Shown here piece by piece: positions 8,962 through 18,228 of a DNA stretch of 64,000 nt (position 1 is the stretch's first letter; each line of letters begins with the position of its first letter). The notes under the pieces are model-generated. The model saw nothing but the letters and a program-made list of their open reading frames with translations. It was not told the origin of the DNA and did no database searches. The stretch lies in NCBI RefSeq assembly GCF_019977395.1, contig NZ_AP024660.1:1674001-1738000 (forward strand). Reading direction: 5' to 3'. The stretch is from Arthrobacter sp. NicSoilC5 (lineage in GTDB: Bacteria; Actinomycetota; Actinomycetes; Actinomycetales; Micrococcaceae). The translations under genes were made by a program, and so were the position numbers.

Positions 8962-9792
8962 TTAAGCCTGTCCTCCTTCTGCAGCAGCAGGTGCTGCTTC
9001 AACTGCCGGTGCTTCGGCAGCAGGAGCTGCTTCAGCGGCCGGACGGTCGTTGCGACGGCGGCGGTCACCGCGGTCAGCGCCACCCGGGCGGCCGGGACGC
9101 TCGCCACGGCCGCCGCGGGACGGTGCGGCAGCAGCCTGTGCAGCCAGTTCCTTGGCGGTGACGTCACCCTTGTAGATCCAGACCTTCACACCGATGCGGC
9201 CGAAGGTGGTCTTGGCTTCGTAGAAGCCGTAGTCGATGTTCGCGCGCAGGGTGTGCAGGGGCACACGGCCTTCGCGGTAGAACTCCGAGCGGGACATTTC
9301 AGCGCCACCCAGACGGCCCGAGCAGGCGATACGGATGCCCTTGGCACCTGCACGCTGTGCGGACTGCATGGCCTTCTTCATCGCACGGCGGAATGCCACG
9401 CGGGAAGTCAGCTGCTCTGCAACGCCCTGGGCCACAAGCTGGGCCTCCATCTCGGGGTTCTTGACCTCGAGGATGTTCAGCTGGACCTGCTTGCCGGTGA
9501 GCTTTTCGAGCTCGCCGCGGATGCGGTCTGCTTCTGCTCCACGGCGGCCGATGACGATGCCGGGACGGGCCGTGTGGATGTCCACGCGGACGCGGTCACG
9601 GGTGCGCTCGATCTCGACCTTGGCGATGCCGGCGCGCTCCATGCCCGTGGACATGAGCTGGCGGATGCGGATGTCTTCGCGAACGAAGTCCTTGTACCGC
9701 TGGCCGGCCTTGGTGCTGTCAGCGAACCAGTGCGATACGTGATCGGTGGTGATGCCGAGTCGGAACCCGTGCGGGTTTACTTTCTGTCCCAC
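8962..9792 (-). CDS. rpsC: 30S ribosomal protein S3 with Arg/Gly/Ala-rich tail
   Basis: S3 forms part of the mRNA entry channel and has helicase activity with S4 and S5. The N-terminus [18 protein letters not shown], the KH-domain region [17 protein letters not shown] and the C-domain [20 protein letters not shown] are all present. Beyond about residue 215 there is a tail rich in Arg, Gly, Pro and Ala ([14 protein letters not shown], then DRRRRNDR and Ala/Glu repeats), giving 276 residues. The start is GTG, directly after the rplV stop. Confidence 0.97.
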   Translation of the reverse strand: MGQKVNPHGFRLGITTDHVSHWFADSTKAGQRYKDFVREDIRIRQLMSTGMERAGIAKVEIERTRDRVRVDIHTARPGIVIGRRGAEADRIRGELEKLTGKQVQLNILEVKNPEMEAQLVAQGVAEQLTSRVAFRRAMKKAMQSAQRAGAKGIRIACSGRLGGAEMSRSEFYREGRVPLHTLRANIDYGFYEAKTTFGRIGVKVWIYKGDVTAKELAAQAAAAPSRGGRGERPGRPGGADRGDRRRRNDRPAAEAAPAAEAPAVEAAPAAAEGGQA

Positions 9793-10158
9793 TTAGCGAG
9801 CCTCCTCTTTCTCCGGGGTAGCGACTACCACGGTGATGTGGCTGGTGCGCTTCTTGATCTGAAATGCACGACCCTGGGCACGCGGCTGGAACCGCTTCAT
9901 GGTCGGGCCTTCATCAACAAACGCTTCGCTGATGATGAGGTCGCCTTCGTCAAACGCCACGCCGTCGCGGTCCGCGAGGACCCGGGCGTTGGAGATTGCT
10001 GACTGAACTACCTTGAATACCGGCTCCGAAGCTGCCTGCGGGGCAAACTTCAGAATTGCCAGAGCCTCATTCGCTTGCAATCCACGAACAAGGTTGACGA
10101 CGCGCCGGGCCTTCATAGGCGTTACGCGGATGTGGCGCGCAATTGCCTTGGCTTCCAT
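9793..10158 (-). CDS. rplV: 50S ribosomal protein L22
   Basis: L22 lines the peptide exit tunnel with its beta-hairpin. The 121 residues contain [20 protein letters not shown] and the hairpin [20 protein letters not shown]. The hairpin shows no insertion or deletion of the kind seen in macrolide resistance. Its TAA stop abuts the rpsC GTG. Confidence 0.97.
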   Translation of the reverse strand: MEAKAIARHIRVTPMKARRVVNLVRGLQANEALAILKFAPQAASEPVFKVVQSAISNARVLADRDGVAFDEGDLIISEAFVDEGPTMKRFQPRAQGRAFQIKKRTSHITVVVATPEKEEAR

Positions 10159-10196
10159 TGCTTTCCTTCTCTCGTCTTTGACGTAAACGCAGGCGC

Positions 10197-10478
10197 CTAG
10201 CGGCGCTTGCCCTTACGGTCGTCCTTGACATGGCCGCGGAATGTCCGCGTGGGAGCGAATTCGCCGAGCTTGTGCCCGACCATCGACTCAGTGACAAACA
10301 CCGGGATGTGCTTGCGTCCGTCGTGTACGGCGATCGTGTGTCCGAGCATGTCGGGGATGATCATCGAACGGCGGGACCAGGTCTTGATGACGTTCTTGGT
10401 GCCCTTTTCGTTTTCCCTGGCTACCTTCACAAAGAGGTGCTGGTCAACGAAAGGACCTTTTTTCAGGCTGCGTGGCAT
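10197..10478 (-). CDS. rpsS: 30S ribosomal protein S19
   Basis: S19 sits in the small-subunit head and contacts the A-site tRNA region. The 93 residues begin [19 protein letters not shown] and include the signature [20 protein letters not shown]. It is an S10-operon gene between rplB and rplV. Confidence 0.98.
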   Translation of the reverse strand: MPRSLKKGPFVDQHLFVKVARENEKGTKNVIKTWSRRSMIIPDMLGHTIAVHDGRKHIPVFVTESMVGHKLGEFAPTRTFRGHVKDDRKGKRR

Positions 10479-10490
10479 GTGTCCAGGCTC

Positions 10491-11330
10491 CTATCGCTTG
10501 TTCTTGCCAGTACGACGGCGACGCACAATAAGCTTGTCGCTCTCTTTGTTGGGGCGGCGGGTGCGGCCTTCCCGCTTACCGTTCGGGTTGACGGGGTTAC
10601 GTCCACCGGACGTCTTACCCTCGCCACCACCGTGCGGGTGGTCAACCGGGTTCATGGCGACACCACGGACGGTCGGGCGAACGCCCTTCCACCGCATACG
10701 GCCGGCCTTGCCCCAGTTGATGTTCGACTGCTCGGCGTTGCCGACCTCGCCGACGGTTGCGCGGCAGCGCACGTCAACGTTGCGGATTTCGCCTGAAGGC
10801 AGACGCAGCTGGGCGAAGCGGCCTTCCTTGGCAACAAGCTGGATCGATGCGCCGGCGGAGCGGCCCATCTTGGCGCCGCCACCCGGACGCAGTTCAACTG
10901 CGTGGATGACAGTACCCACCGGGATGTTGAGCAGGGGCAGGTTGTTACCGGGCTTGATGTCAGCACCGGCACCTGCCTCGACAACGTCACCCTGGGAGAG
11001 CTTGTTGGGAGCGATGATGTAACGCTTGGTGCCATCAACGTAGTGCAGGAGGGCGATGCGAGCCGTGCGGTTCGGATCGTACTCGATTTCGGCAACGCGG
11101 GCGTTGACGCCGTCCTTGTCGTGGCGACGGAAGTCGATCAGACGGTACTGGCGCTTGTGTCCGCCACCCTTGTGACGGGTGGTGATCTTACCGGAGTTGT
11201 TACGGCCGCCCTTTTTGGGCAGCGGACGTACCAACGACTTTTCCGGCGTCGACCGCGTAATTTCGGTGAAGTCCGCTACGCTCGAGCCACGACGGCCCGG
11301 GGTAGTCGGCTTGTACTTACGGATTCCCAT
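10491..11330 (-). CDS. rplB: 50S ribosomal protein L2
   Basis: L2 is needed for subunit joining and peptidyl transfer. The 279-residue protein has [20 protein letters not shown] and the C-terminal signature [20 protein letters not shown] containing the essential histidine region. It lies 12 bp before rpsS in the S10 operon. Confidence 0.98.
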   Translation of the reverse strand: MGIRKYKPTTPGRRGSSVADFTEITRSTPEKSLVRPLPKKGGRNNSGKITTRHKGGGHKRQYRLIDFRRHDKDGVNARVAEIEYDPNRTARIALLHYVDGTKRYIIAPNKLSQGDVVEAGAGADIKPGNNLPLLNIPVGTVIHAVELRPGGGAKMGRSAGASIQLVAKEGRFAQLRLPSGEIRNVDVRCRATVGEVGNAEQSNINWGKAGRMRWKGVRPTVRGVAMNPVDHPHGGGEGKTSGGRNPVNPNGKREGRTRRPNKESDKLIVRRRRTGKNKR

Positions 11331-11359
11331 AATTTATTTCCTCGTTAAAGTGGTCTCCG

Positions 11360-11665
11360 CTACGCGAGCGGACCGCCGAAGATGTCGATGGTGCCTTCTT
11401 TGAGGGTGACAATCGCACGCTTGGTGTTCTTGCGGGTACCCCATCCGAATTTGGTGCGCTTGCGCTTACCGGCACGGTTGATGGTGTTGATCGATTCGAC
11501 CTTGACGGAGAAGATCTTCTCCACGGCCAGCTTGATCTCGGTCTTGTTCGAACGGGGGTCCACCAGGAAGGTGTACTTGCCCTCGTCGATCAGGCCGTAG
11601 CTCTTTTCCGACACGACGGGTGCAAGCACGACGTCGCGGGGATCCTTGATGGTGGCTGCACTCAC
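11360..11665 (-). CDS. rplW: 50S ribosomal protein L23
   Basis: L23 is at the tunnel exit and anchors trigger factor and SRP. The 101 residues show [20 protein letters not shown] and the loop [20 protein letters not shown]. It starts with GTG and overlaps the rplD stop by 4 bp. Confidence 0.97.
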   Translation of the reverse strand: MSAATIKDPRDVVLAPVVSEKSYGLIDEGKYTFLVDPRSNKTEIKLAVEKIFSVKVESINTINRAGKRKRTKFGWGTRKNTKRAIVTLKEGTIDIFGGPLA

Positions 11666-12282
11666 TTGGCATCCTCCTCGTTCTTAGCTGCCTTAGCGGC
11701 AACGAATGCGTCGTAGGCAGCCTTGGTGAAGACAACGTCATCAGAGACGAGAACGTCGTAGGTGTTCAGCTGGTCTGCGTACAGAACGTGAACGCCGGCG
11801 AGGTTGCGCACGGACAGTGCAGCAACGTCGTTATCGCGCTCGATGACGACCAGCAGGTTCTTGCGGTCGGAAACACCGCGGAGCGTTGCCAGTGCGGTCT
11901 TGGCGGAGGGCTTGGTGCCTTCAACCAGTTCTGCGACAACGTGGATGCGACCGTTGCGGGCCCTGTCAGACAGTGCGCCGCGCAGTGCAGCAGCAATCAT
12001 CTTCTTGGGGGTGCGCTGGCTGTAGTCACGCGGGGTCGGACCGTGGACAATGCCACCGCCGGTCATGTGAGGAGCACGGATGGAACCCTGACGGGCGCGG
12101 CCGGTACCCTTCTGCTTGAACGGCTTGCGTCCTGCACCGGAAACTTCAGCGCGGGTCTTGGTCTTGTGGGTACCCTGGCGTGCAGCAGCGAGCTGGGCAA
12201 CGACGACCTGGTGCAGCAGCGGCACGTTGGTCTGAACGTCGAAGATCTCTGCAGGCAGGTCAACCTGGACAGTGTTAGCCAT
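11662..12282 (-). CDS. rplD: 50S ribosomal protein L4
   Basis: L4 reaches the exit tunnel and is an early assembly protein. The 206 residues include the tunnel loop region [20 protein letters not shown] and [20 protein letters not shown]. It is coupled to rplW by a 4-bp overlap and lies 4 bp from rplC. No S10-type leader attenuator is evident upstream of the operon. Confidence 0.97.
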   Translation of the reverse strand: MANTVQVDLPAEIFDVQTNVPLLHQVVVAQLAAARQGTHKTKTRAEVSGAGRKPFKQKGTGRARQGSIRAPHMTGGGIVHGPTPRDYSQRTPKKMIAAALRGALSDRARNGRIHVVAELVEGTKPSAKTALATLRGVSDRKNLLVVIERDNDVAALSVRNLAGVHVLYADQLNTYDVLVSDDVVFTKAAYDAFVAAKAAKNEEDAK

Positions 12283-12286
12283 TGAA

Positions 12287-12937
12287 CTAGGCTCCCTTCA
12301 CGGCGGTGCGTACGAAGACGACCTGGCCGCGGGCGCCGGGGACGGCACCCTTGATCAGGAGCAGCGACTTCTCGACGTCAACCGCGTGGACCGTGAGGTT
12401 CAGCGTGGTGTGACGAACGGCGCCCATGCGGCCGGCCATTTTCATGCCCTTGAAGACGCGGCTCGGGGTGGATGCGCCACCGATTGAACCGGGCTTACGG
12501 TGGTTCTTGTGGGCACCGTGGGAAGCGCCAACGCCGTGGAAGCCGTGACGCTTCATAACACCGGCGAAGCCCTTACCCTTGGTGGTCCCGACGACGTCGA
12601 TCTTCTGGCCGGCTTCGAAGAGCTCTACAGAGAGCTCCTGGCCCAGCTCATACTCGGCAGCATCTGCGGTACGAAGTTCGACGACGTGGCGGCGAGGCGT
12701 GACGCCTGCCTTTTCAAAGTGACCAGCCAGCGGCTTGGTGACCTTGCGGGGATCGATCTGGCCGTAGCCGATCTGAACGGCGACGTAGCCATCAACATCT
12801 GCGTTGCGCAGCTGGGTGATGACGTTCGAGTCTGCCTGGACCACAGTGACGGGGATGAGCTTGTTGTTCTCGTCCCAGACCTGGGTCATGCCGAGCTTCG
12901 TGCCCAGCAGGCCCTTTACGTTACGGGTTGCGGTCAT
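12287..12937 (-). CDS. rplC: 50S ribosomal protein L3
   Basis: L3 approaches the peptidyl transferase centre. The 216 residues begin with [20 protein letters not shown] and include [20 protein letters not shown] and the loop [20 protein letters not shown], the region where pleuromutilin resistance changes occur in other bacteria; it looks wild type. It is the second gene of the S10 operon. Confidence 0.97.
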   Translation of the reverse strand: MTATRNVKGLLGTKLGMTQVWDENNKLIPVTVVQADSNVITQLRNADVDGYVAVQIGYGQIDPRKVTKPLAGHFEKAGVTPRRHVVELRTADAAEYELGQELSVELFEAGQKIDVVGTTKGKGFAGVMKRHGFHGVGASHGAHKNHRKPGSIGGASTPSRVFKGMKMAGRMGAVRHTTLNLTVHAVDVEKSLLLIKGAVPGARGQVVFVRTAVKGA

Positions 12938-12954
12938 AGTCTCTCAGCACCTCC

Positions 12955-13263
12955 CTACAGCTTGATTTCGATGTTCACGTCAGCCGGCAGGTCGAGACGC
13001 ATGAGCGAGTCAACAGCCTTCGGCGTGGGATCGATGATGTCGATAAGACGCTTGTGCGTGCGCATTTCAAAGTGCTCGCGGCTGTCCTTGTACTTGTGCG
13101 GAGAGCGGATAACGCAGTACACGTTCTTCTCCGTCGGCAGCGGCACGGGGCCGACTACCGTTGCGCCTGCGCGCGTGACCGTCTCAACGATCTTCCGTGC
13201 TGAAACGTCAATGACCTCGTGGTCGTATGACTTCAGCCGGATGCGGATCTTTTGTCCCGCCAT
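12955..13263 (-). CDS. rpsJ: 30S ribosomal protein S10
   Basis: S10 works both in the small-subunit head and with NusB in antitermination. The 102 residues start [20 protein letters not shown] and contain [20 protein letters not shown] and [12 protein letters not shown]. It is the first gene of the S10 operon; its promoter must be in the region shared with the divergent beta-glucosidase gene. Confidence 0.98.
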
Positions 13264-13660
13264 GTCGCCTGACTCTCTTTCAGTCTGTGCTTCCCCGGTT
13301 TAGGGCTGCCCTGTTCACTTACTCGTTGTATGGCTGCCGAAGCATTTGAGGTCGTAACCACCATCCGCCGCACAAACTGAATCCGGATAAATCCGGGTTC
13401 CTCACCTTGCCGGCGCAACCGACCCCCGCGGTCGGGCGTGTCGCGCTGAACACGCATACAAATCCGCAATTCCATTGGGGTGGGTTATGTTTGGTCTTCA
13501 ACTTGGACCCTGCACCCGGCATTATCCGGATCGGGACGCGAAGAAGCGCTTGAACAACTCATCTAGTATGCCGGAAAAGCCGGGCAGATGCGAATTGGCA
13601 CCCGGGCCGCCGCCTGCACGCCCCATTGCAGTGGAAAGAAACCGGCTGGATGATAGGGGC
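13264..13660. other. Divergent intergenic region, rpsJ / GH1 gene
   Basis: This 397-bp stretch separates divergent genes and must hold the S10 operon promoter (minus) and the beta-glucosidase promoter (plus). A short inverted repeat ATCCGGATAAATCCGG lies near 13381-13396. No promoter hexamers were convincing. The GH1 frame stays open back to 13475, but that extension lacks family similarity and a good ribosome site. Confidence 0.5.
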
Positions 13661-15097
13661 ATGACCCTGGAAGGCACTGAAGCGGTGACGGAACTGGCCG
13701 GGCGCGTGCCGGCGTCGTTCACCCTGGGCGTCGCCGCCGCGGCGTTCCAAATCGAAGGCGCGCTGAAGGACGGGGGCCGCGGCCCCTCGGGGTGGGATGC
13801 CTTCGCGGAAAAGCCCGGCGCCATCATGGACGGGCACTCCCCCGCCGTGGCCTGCGACCACTACAACCGGCTGCCGGAGGATGTGGCGCTGCTCAAGGAG
13901 CTGGGCGTTGATTCCTACCGGTTCTCGCTTTCGTGGCCACGGATCCAGCCCGACGGCCGGGGCAGCTTCAATGCCGAAGGCCTGGATTTCTACGACCGCC
14001 TCATCGACCAGCTCCTCGATGCCGGCATCTCCCCGATGGCCACCCTGTACCACTGGGACACACCCCTGCCGCTGGAACACCGTGGCGGGTGGCTGAACCG
14101 CGACACCGCCGAAAGGTTCGGCGACTACGCCCGGGCCGCCGGTGAGCGGTTCGGCGACCGTGTGGCCCAGTGGGTCACCCTCAACGAACCGGTCTCGGTC
14201 ACCCTCAATGGCTACGCCCTGGGGGTGCACGCGCCGGGGCGCCGGTTGATGTTCGATGCCCTTCCCGCCATCCACCACCAGCTCCTGGCGCACGGGCTCG
14301 GCGTGCAGGCGCTGAGGGCGGCCGGAGTGGCGGGCGGCGTTGGCATGACCAACCTGCACTCCCCCGTCAGGCCCGCCACCCGGAAGATCGGCGACCGGCT
14401 CGTCGCGCACCTGTACGACCTTCTGATGAACAGGATCTACGCCGATCCCGTCCTGCTAGGCCGCTATCCCTCACTGCCCCTGTACGCCAAGCCCTGGCTG
14501 CGCTCCATCGGCAGAATCTCCGATGCCGACCTGAGGACCATCCACCAGCCCCTGGACTTCTACGGGCTCAATTACTACTTCCCGGTGAAGGTGGCCCTGG
14601 GGCCGGGCATCACCCCCATGCCTGCGGACATGCACAAGGAAATCGCCAAGCTGCCCTTCCACGAAGTGGGTTATCCGGAGTACGGCAGCACCGGCTTCGG
14701 TTGGCCCGTGGCACCGGAGCACCTGGGGGTCCTGCTGCGGGAAATGAGGGACCGGTACGGAGAGGCGCTTCCGCCGATGTACATCACCGAGGGCGGCGCC
14801 AGCTTTCCTGAACCCGACAGGGTTTCAGAGACGCTGGAGGACACCGACCGCGTCGAGTATCTGGCTGCGCACTTGGGGACAGCTCTTGAAGCTACTGCTC
14901 CCGGCGGCATGGCCGAGGGCGTTGACCTGCGCGGCTATTACGTGTGGACACTAATGGACAATTTCGAGTGGGCCGCCGGCTACTCGCAGCGTTTTGGCCT
15001 GGTGCACGTGGACTTCGATTCACTGGAGCGGACCCCCAAACGGTCCTTCTACTGGTACCAGGCGCTGTCACGCGCCCGGGGCCACCGGCGGGACTAG
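13661..15097 (+). CDS. GH1 family beta-glucosidase
   Basis: A 478-residue cytosolic glycoside hydrolase predicted to split beta-glucosides or related disaccharides. The N-terminus has FTLGVAAAAFQIEGALKDGG, the acid/base motif is VTLNEPVS, and the nucleophile motif is YITEGGASF (actinobacterial variant of TENG). The C-terminus has the expected MDNFEWAAGYSQRFGLVHVD and RTPKRSFYWYQ. I start it at the ATG 13661; a GTG at 13685 with GGAAGG upstream is possible. It runs divergently from rpsJ and convergently with the Nramp gene. No transporter or regulator is adjacent, so the natural substrate cannot be deduced. Confidence 0.92.
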   Translation: MTLEGTEAVTELAGRVPASFTLGVAAAAFQIEGALKDGGRGPSGWDAFAEKPGAIMDGHSPAVACDHYNRLPEDVALLKELGVDSYRFSLSWPRIQPDGRGSFNAEGLDFYDRLIDQLLDAGISPMATLYHWDTPLPLEHRGGWLNRDTAERFGDYARAAGERFGDRVAQWVTLNEPVSVTLNGYALGVHAPGRRLMFDALPAIHHQLLAHGLGVQALRAAGVAGGVGMTNLHSPVRPATRKIGDRLVAHLYDLLMNRIYADPVLLGRYPSLPLYAKPWLRSIGRISDADLRTIHQPLDFYGLNYYFPVKVALGPGITPMPADMHKEIAKLPFHEVGYPEYGSTGFGWPVAPEHLGVLLREMRDRYGEALPPMYITEGGASFPEPDRVSETLEDTDRVEYLAAHLGTALEATAPGGMAEGVDLRGYYVWTLMDNFEWAAGYSQRFGLVHVDFDSLERTPKRSFYWYQALSRARGHRRD

Positions 15098-15133
15098 CCG
15101 GCGGGCTACCAGCGGCATGTCACTGCCGACATG

Positions 15134-16384
15134 TCACTGGAGGCCCAGCACTGTAAGGAAGATCAGCACGCAGTTCAGTCCCACGATGAGCGTGGCGCTC
15201 GTCCAGCCCGCAATCCGAAGCGGTTTCGAGTCCGCGTGGATGCCCATCACCTTGCGGCTGCCGGTGAGGCGGATCAGCGGAATGAGCGCGAACGGGATGC
15301 CGAAACTCAGGAGGACCTGGCTCAGGACCAAGGCCAGCGTTGGTTCAATGCCGGCGCCCAGGACCAGCAGAGCCGGGATCAGGGTGAGCGTGCGGCGCAT
15401 CAGCAGCGGAATCCTGACCTTCAGCAGCCCGCCCATGATGGTGGCCCCCGCGTAGCACCCCACCGACGTGGACGCCAGGCCCGAGGCCAGGAGGCCAATG
15501 GCGAATACGACGCCGATGACGGGCCCCAGTGCCGACGTCACGGCTGCGTGCGCTCCGGCAATGGTGCCCGTCCCCTCCACTCCGCGAAGGCTGGTGGCGG
15601 CCAGCAGCAGCATGGCTATATTGACGATTCCGGCAAGCAGCAGGGCACCGGCGACATCCACGCGGGTGGCCCGGATCAACCGCGTCCTGACTGCCGGGTC
15701 TTCGGAGAAGCCGTGACGGTCGCGGGCCAGGGCCGAGTGCAGGTAGATCGCGTGCGGCATGACGGTGGCCCCGAGCATGCTGGCTGCGAGCAGGACGGTA
15801 TCGGTTCCCTCGAAGCGTGGCACAAGGCCGGCGATGGCACCACCGGCATCCGGTGGCGCGACGAACAGGCCCGAAACAAACCCGACGGCAATCACGCCGA
15901 GCAGGGTCAGAATGGCGAGCTCGAAGGACTTCTGGCTCCGGTTCGACTGCAGTGCCAGCAGCAGCATGGACGCCAGGCCGATGATGAACCCGCCGGTGAG
16001 CAGGGGCAGGCCGAACAGCAGGTTGAGCGCAACGGCGCCGCCAATGACTTCCGCCATATCCGTGGCCCCGGCAACGATCTCAGCCTGCACCCAGTAGGCA
16101 CGGCGCCGCCCGGTTCCCAGGCGTTTGCCGAGGATTTCCGGAAGGCTCATTCCGGTGGCCAGGCCCAGCTTGGCCGACTGGTACTGGATCAGCACCGCCA
16201 TGGCATTGGCTGCCACCAGAACCCAGACGAGCAGGTACCCGAAGTTTGCGCCGGCAGTCAGGTTAGCCGCCACGTTCCCCGGGTCCACATACGCGATGGC
16301 GGCCACGAACGCGGGCCCCAGCAGCAGGAGGCGGGACCACACTTTGGTGGAGGCGGATTCCGCCGCCAATGTTGAAACAGCCAT
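15134..16384 (-). CDS. mntH: Nramp-family divalent metal (Mn2+) transporter
   Basis: A proton-coupled Mn2+/Fe2+ importer of the cytoplasmic membrane. The 416-residue protein has about 11 hydrophobic segments, the TM1 metal motif AIAYVDPGNVAAN and the TM6 motif GATVMPHAIYLHSAL. The ATG at 16382-16384 is chosen because GAGGA is 6 bases upstream; a GTG directly precedes it. A near-palindrome at 16433-16448 upstream suggests control by an MntR/DtxR-type repressor. Confidence 0.93.
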   Translation of the reverse strand: MAVSTLAAESASTKVWSRLLLLGPAFVAAIAYVDPGNVAANLTAGANFGYLLVWVLVAANAMAVLIQYQSAKLGLATGMSLPEILGKRLGTGRRRAYWVQAEIVAGATDMAEVIGGAVALNLLFGLPLLTGGFIIGLASMLLLALQSNRSQKSFELAILTLLGVIAVGFVSGLFVAPPDAGGAIAGLVPRFEGTDTVLLAASMLGATVMPHAIYLHSALARDRHGFSEDPAVRTRLIRATRVDVAGALLLAGIVNIAMLLLAATSLRGVEGTGTIAGAHAAVTSALGPVIGVVFAIGLLASGLASTSVGCYAGATIMGGLLKVRIPLLMRRTLTLIPALLVLGAGIEPTLALVLSQVLLSFGIPFALIPLIRLTGSRKVMGIHADSKPLRIAGWTSATLIVGLNCVLIFLTVLGLQ

Positions 16385-16432
16385 CACGTGTCCTCGTCGT
16401 TGCGGGCGTCAATAAGACGAGGATACCGCGAA

Positions 16433-16448
16433 TTTAGGTATACCGAAA
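16433..16448 (-). promoter_or_regulatory. Candidate MntR/DtxR-type operator before mntH
   Basis: TTTAGGTATACCGAAA is an almost perfect 16-bp inverted repeat centred on GGTATACC, 49 bp upstream of the mntH start. AT-rich palindromes in this position are typical operators for manganese-sensing DtxR-family repressors. The link is by position and symmetry only. Confidence 0.45.
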
Positions 16449-16491
16449 AGTAGGAATAAGGCATACCAGCAATGGGCGCTGCCAACCCACG

Positions 16492-16617
16492 TTACTGGTT
16501 CTTGTTTGCCCTGTTGATCCGCTTGGCCCGGTCGATCTCGTGCCGGAAATTTCTTTTGACCCAGAACACCCCGGCCACGACGGCCACCGCGATGATCAGG
16601 AAAATAAGCCACCCCAT
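16492..16617 (-). CDS. 41-residue single-pass membrane protein
   Basis: This very short gene has a strong ribosome site (AAAGGAGA, 6 bases before the ATG at 16615-16617) and ends at TAA. The product starts MGWLIFLIIAVAVVAGVFWV, a single hydrophobic span, followed by a basic tail with KRNFRHEIDRAKRINRANKN, so the C-terminus is probably cytoplasmic. It lies between the tuf terminator and the mntH operator, on the mntH strand. I do not recognise a family. It could be a small partner of MntH or independent. Confidence 0.75.
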   Translation of the reverse strand: MGWLIFLIIAVAVVAGVFWVKRNFRHEIDRAKRINRANKNQ

Positions 16618-16695
16618 GATGATCTCCTTTCAGTGCTGCAACAGTATCAGTGGCCCCTCCCGGCAGCACCCGCGGGGTCCCCGCCAAAAAGGGTA

Positions 16696-16734
16696 AAAGA
16701 AAGCCCCGCTGCTTGGAGCAGCGGGGCTTTCTTT
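16696..16734 (-). terminator. Bidirectional terminator after tuf
   Basis: AAAGAAAGCCCCGCTGC (16696-16712) pairs perfectly with 16718-16734 around a 5-base loop. A-rich and T-rich flanks on both sides make it a good intrinsic terminator for tuf, and also in the opposite direction. Confidence 0.9.
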
Positions 16735-16782
16735 GTGGATTCAGCGCGGGCCGGGGCCCGGTGGATCCTCCATCAGCAAGTA

Positions 16783-17973
16783 CTACTTGATGATCTTGGT
16801 AACGCGTCCCGACCCAACGGTGCGGCCGCCTTCGCGGATAGCGAAGCCGAGGCCCTCTTCCATAGCGATGGGCTGGATAAGCGCAACGGTCATCTCAGTG
16901 TTGTCGCCAGGCATAACCATTTCCGTGCCCTCGGGCAGGGTGATAACGCCGGTTACGTCCGTGGTACGGAAGTAGAACTGCGGGCGGTAGTTGGAGTAGA
17001 ACGGGTTGTGACGTCCGCCTTCGTCCTTGGAGAGGATGTAGACGTTGGCCTCGAAGTCGGTGTGCGGGGTGATGGAACCCGGCTTGACGACAACCTGGCC
17101 ACGCTCGACATCGTCGCGCTTCAGACCGCGGAGCAGCAGGCCACAGTTCTCGCCGGCCCATGCTTCGTCGAGCTGCTTGTGGAACATCTCGATACCGGTA
17201 ACCGTGGTCTTCTGGACCGGGCGGATGCCGACGATCTCGACCTCGGAGTTGATGGCGAGGGTTCCACGCTCGGCGCGGCCCGTAACAACGGTGCCACGGC
17301 CGGTGATGGTGAAGACGTCTTCGATCGGCATCAGGAACGGCTTGTCGCGGTCACGTACGGGGTCCGGAACGGACTCGTCGACAGCAGCCATCAGGTCCTC
17401 AACGGACTTGACCCACTCGGGGTCGCCTTCCAGGGCCTTCAGGCCTGAAACGCGGACAACCGGAGCGTTGTCGCCATCGAAGCCCTGCGAGCTGAGGAGC
17501 TCACGAACTTCCATTTCGACGAGGTCGAGGAGTTCCTCGTCATCGACCATGTCAGCCTTGTTCAGTGCGACCAGCAGGTACGGAACACCAACCTGGCGGG
17601 CCAGCAGAACGTGCTCGCGGGTCTGTGCCATCGGGCCGTCGGTAGCGGCAACCACGAGGATTGCGCCGTCCATCTGGGCAGCACCGGTGATCATGTTCTT
17701 GATGTAGTCAGCGTGGCCGGGGGCGTCTACGTGTGCGTAGTGACGCTTCTCGGTCTGGTACTCCACGTGGGAGATGTTGATGGTAATACCGCGCTGACGC
17801 TCTTCGGGTGCAGAGTCGATCGACGCGAAGTCACGCTTCTCGTTGAGATCCGGGTACTTGTCGTACAGCACCTTGGAAATGGCGGCCGTCAGCGTCGTCT
17901 TACCGTGGTCAACGTGACCAATGGTGCCGATGTTGACGTGCGGCTTAGTCCGCTCGAACTTTGCCTTTGCCAC
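16783..17973 (-). CDS. tuf: Elongation factor Tu
   Basis: EF-Tu delivers aminoacyl-tRNA to the ribosome. The 396-residue protein has the G1 motif [30 protein letters not shown] and the G4 motif NKADMVDD, and the C-terminal [15 protein letters not shown]. The start is GTG with GGAGGA upstream. It is the last str-operon gene, 255 bp after fusA, so it may also have its own promoter. Confidence 0.98.
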   Translation of the reverse strand: MAKAKFERTKPHVNIGTIGHVDHGKTTLTAAISKVLYDKYPDLNEKRDFASIDSAPEERQRGITINISHVEYQTEKRHYAHVDAPGHADYIKNMITGAAQMDGAILVVAATDGPMAQTREHVLLARQVGVPYLLVALNKADMVDDEELLDLVEMEVRELLSSQGFDGDNAPVVRVSGLKALEGDPEWVKSVEDLMAAVDESVPDPVRDRDKPFLMPIEDVFTITGRGTVVTGRAERGTLAINSEVEIVGIRPVQKTTVTGIEMFHKQLDEAWAGENCGLLLRGLKRDDVERGQVVVKPGSITPHTDFEANVYILSKDEGGRHNPFYSNYRPQFYFRTTDVTGVITLPEGTEMVMPGDNTEMTVALIQPIAMEEGLGFAIREGGRTVGSGRVTKIIK

Positions 17974-18228
17974 AGGTTCCTCCTAGAACGTTTTCAAATA
18001 GCTTGCCCTCCAGCCGCGCTTATCGCGGTAGAACTCAGGCAAGTCTACTTGGGGGGCTTTGGATTGGTGAAATTGCAGATTCAGGAACTAATACTAATCC
18101 CCTGAGCCTGTTCGTGCAGGGGCCGGAATCCGGCCGGATTATTCCGGCCGGCCCGGCCACCTGCACCGGCCACGCTGTCCGCTGGCAGACAGCGCCACCG
18201 AGGTGTTCGCTTCGAAAGTCCGGAAGGA
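17974..18228. other. fusA-tuf intergenic region
   Basis: The 255-bp gap has no coding frame of note. A 9-bp perfect hairpin (CCGGCCGGA at 18130-18138 with 18143-18151) lies 77 bases past the fusA stop without a U-run, so it is a weak or partial terminator at most. The tuf ribosome site is at the other end. Confidence 0.45.
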
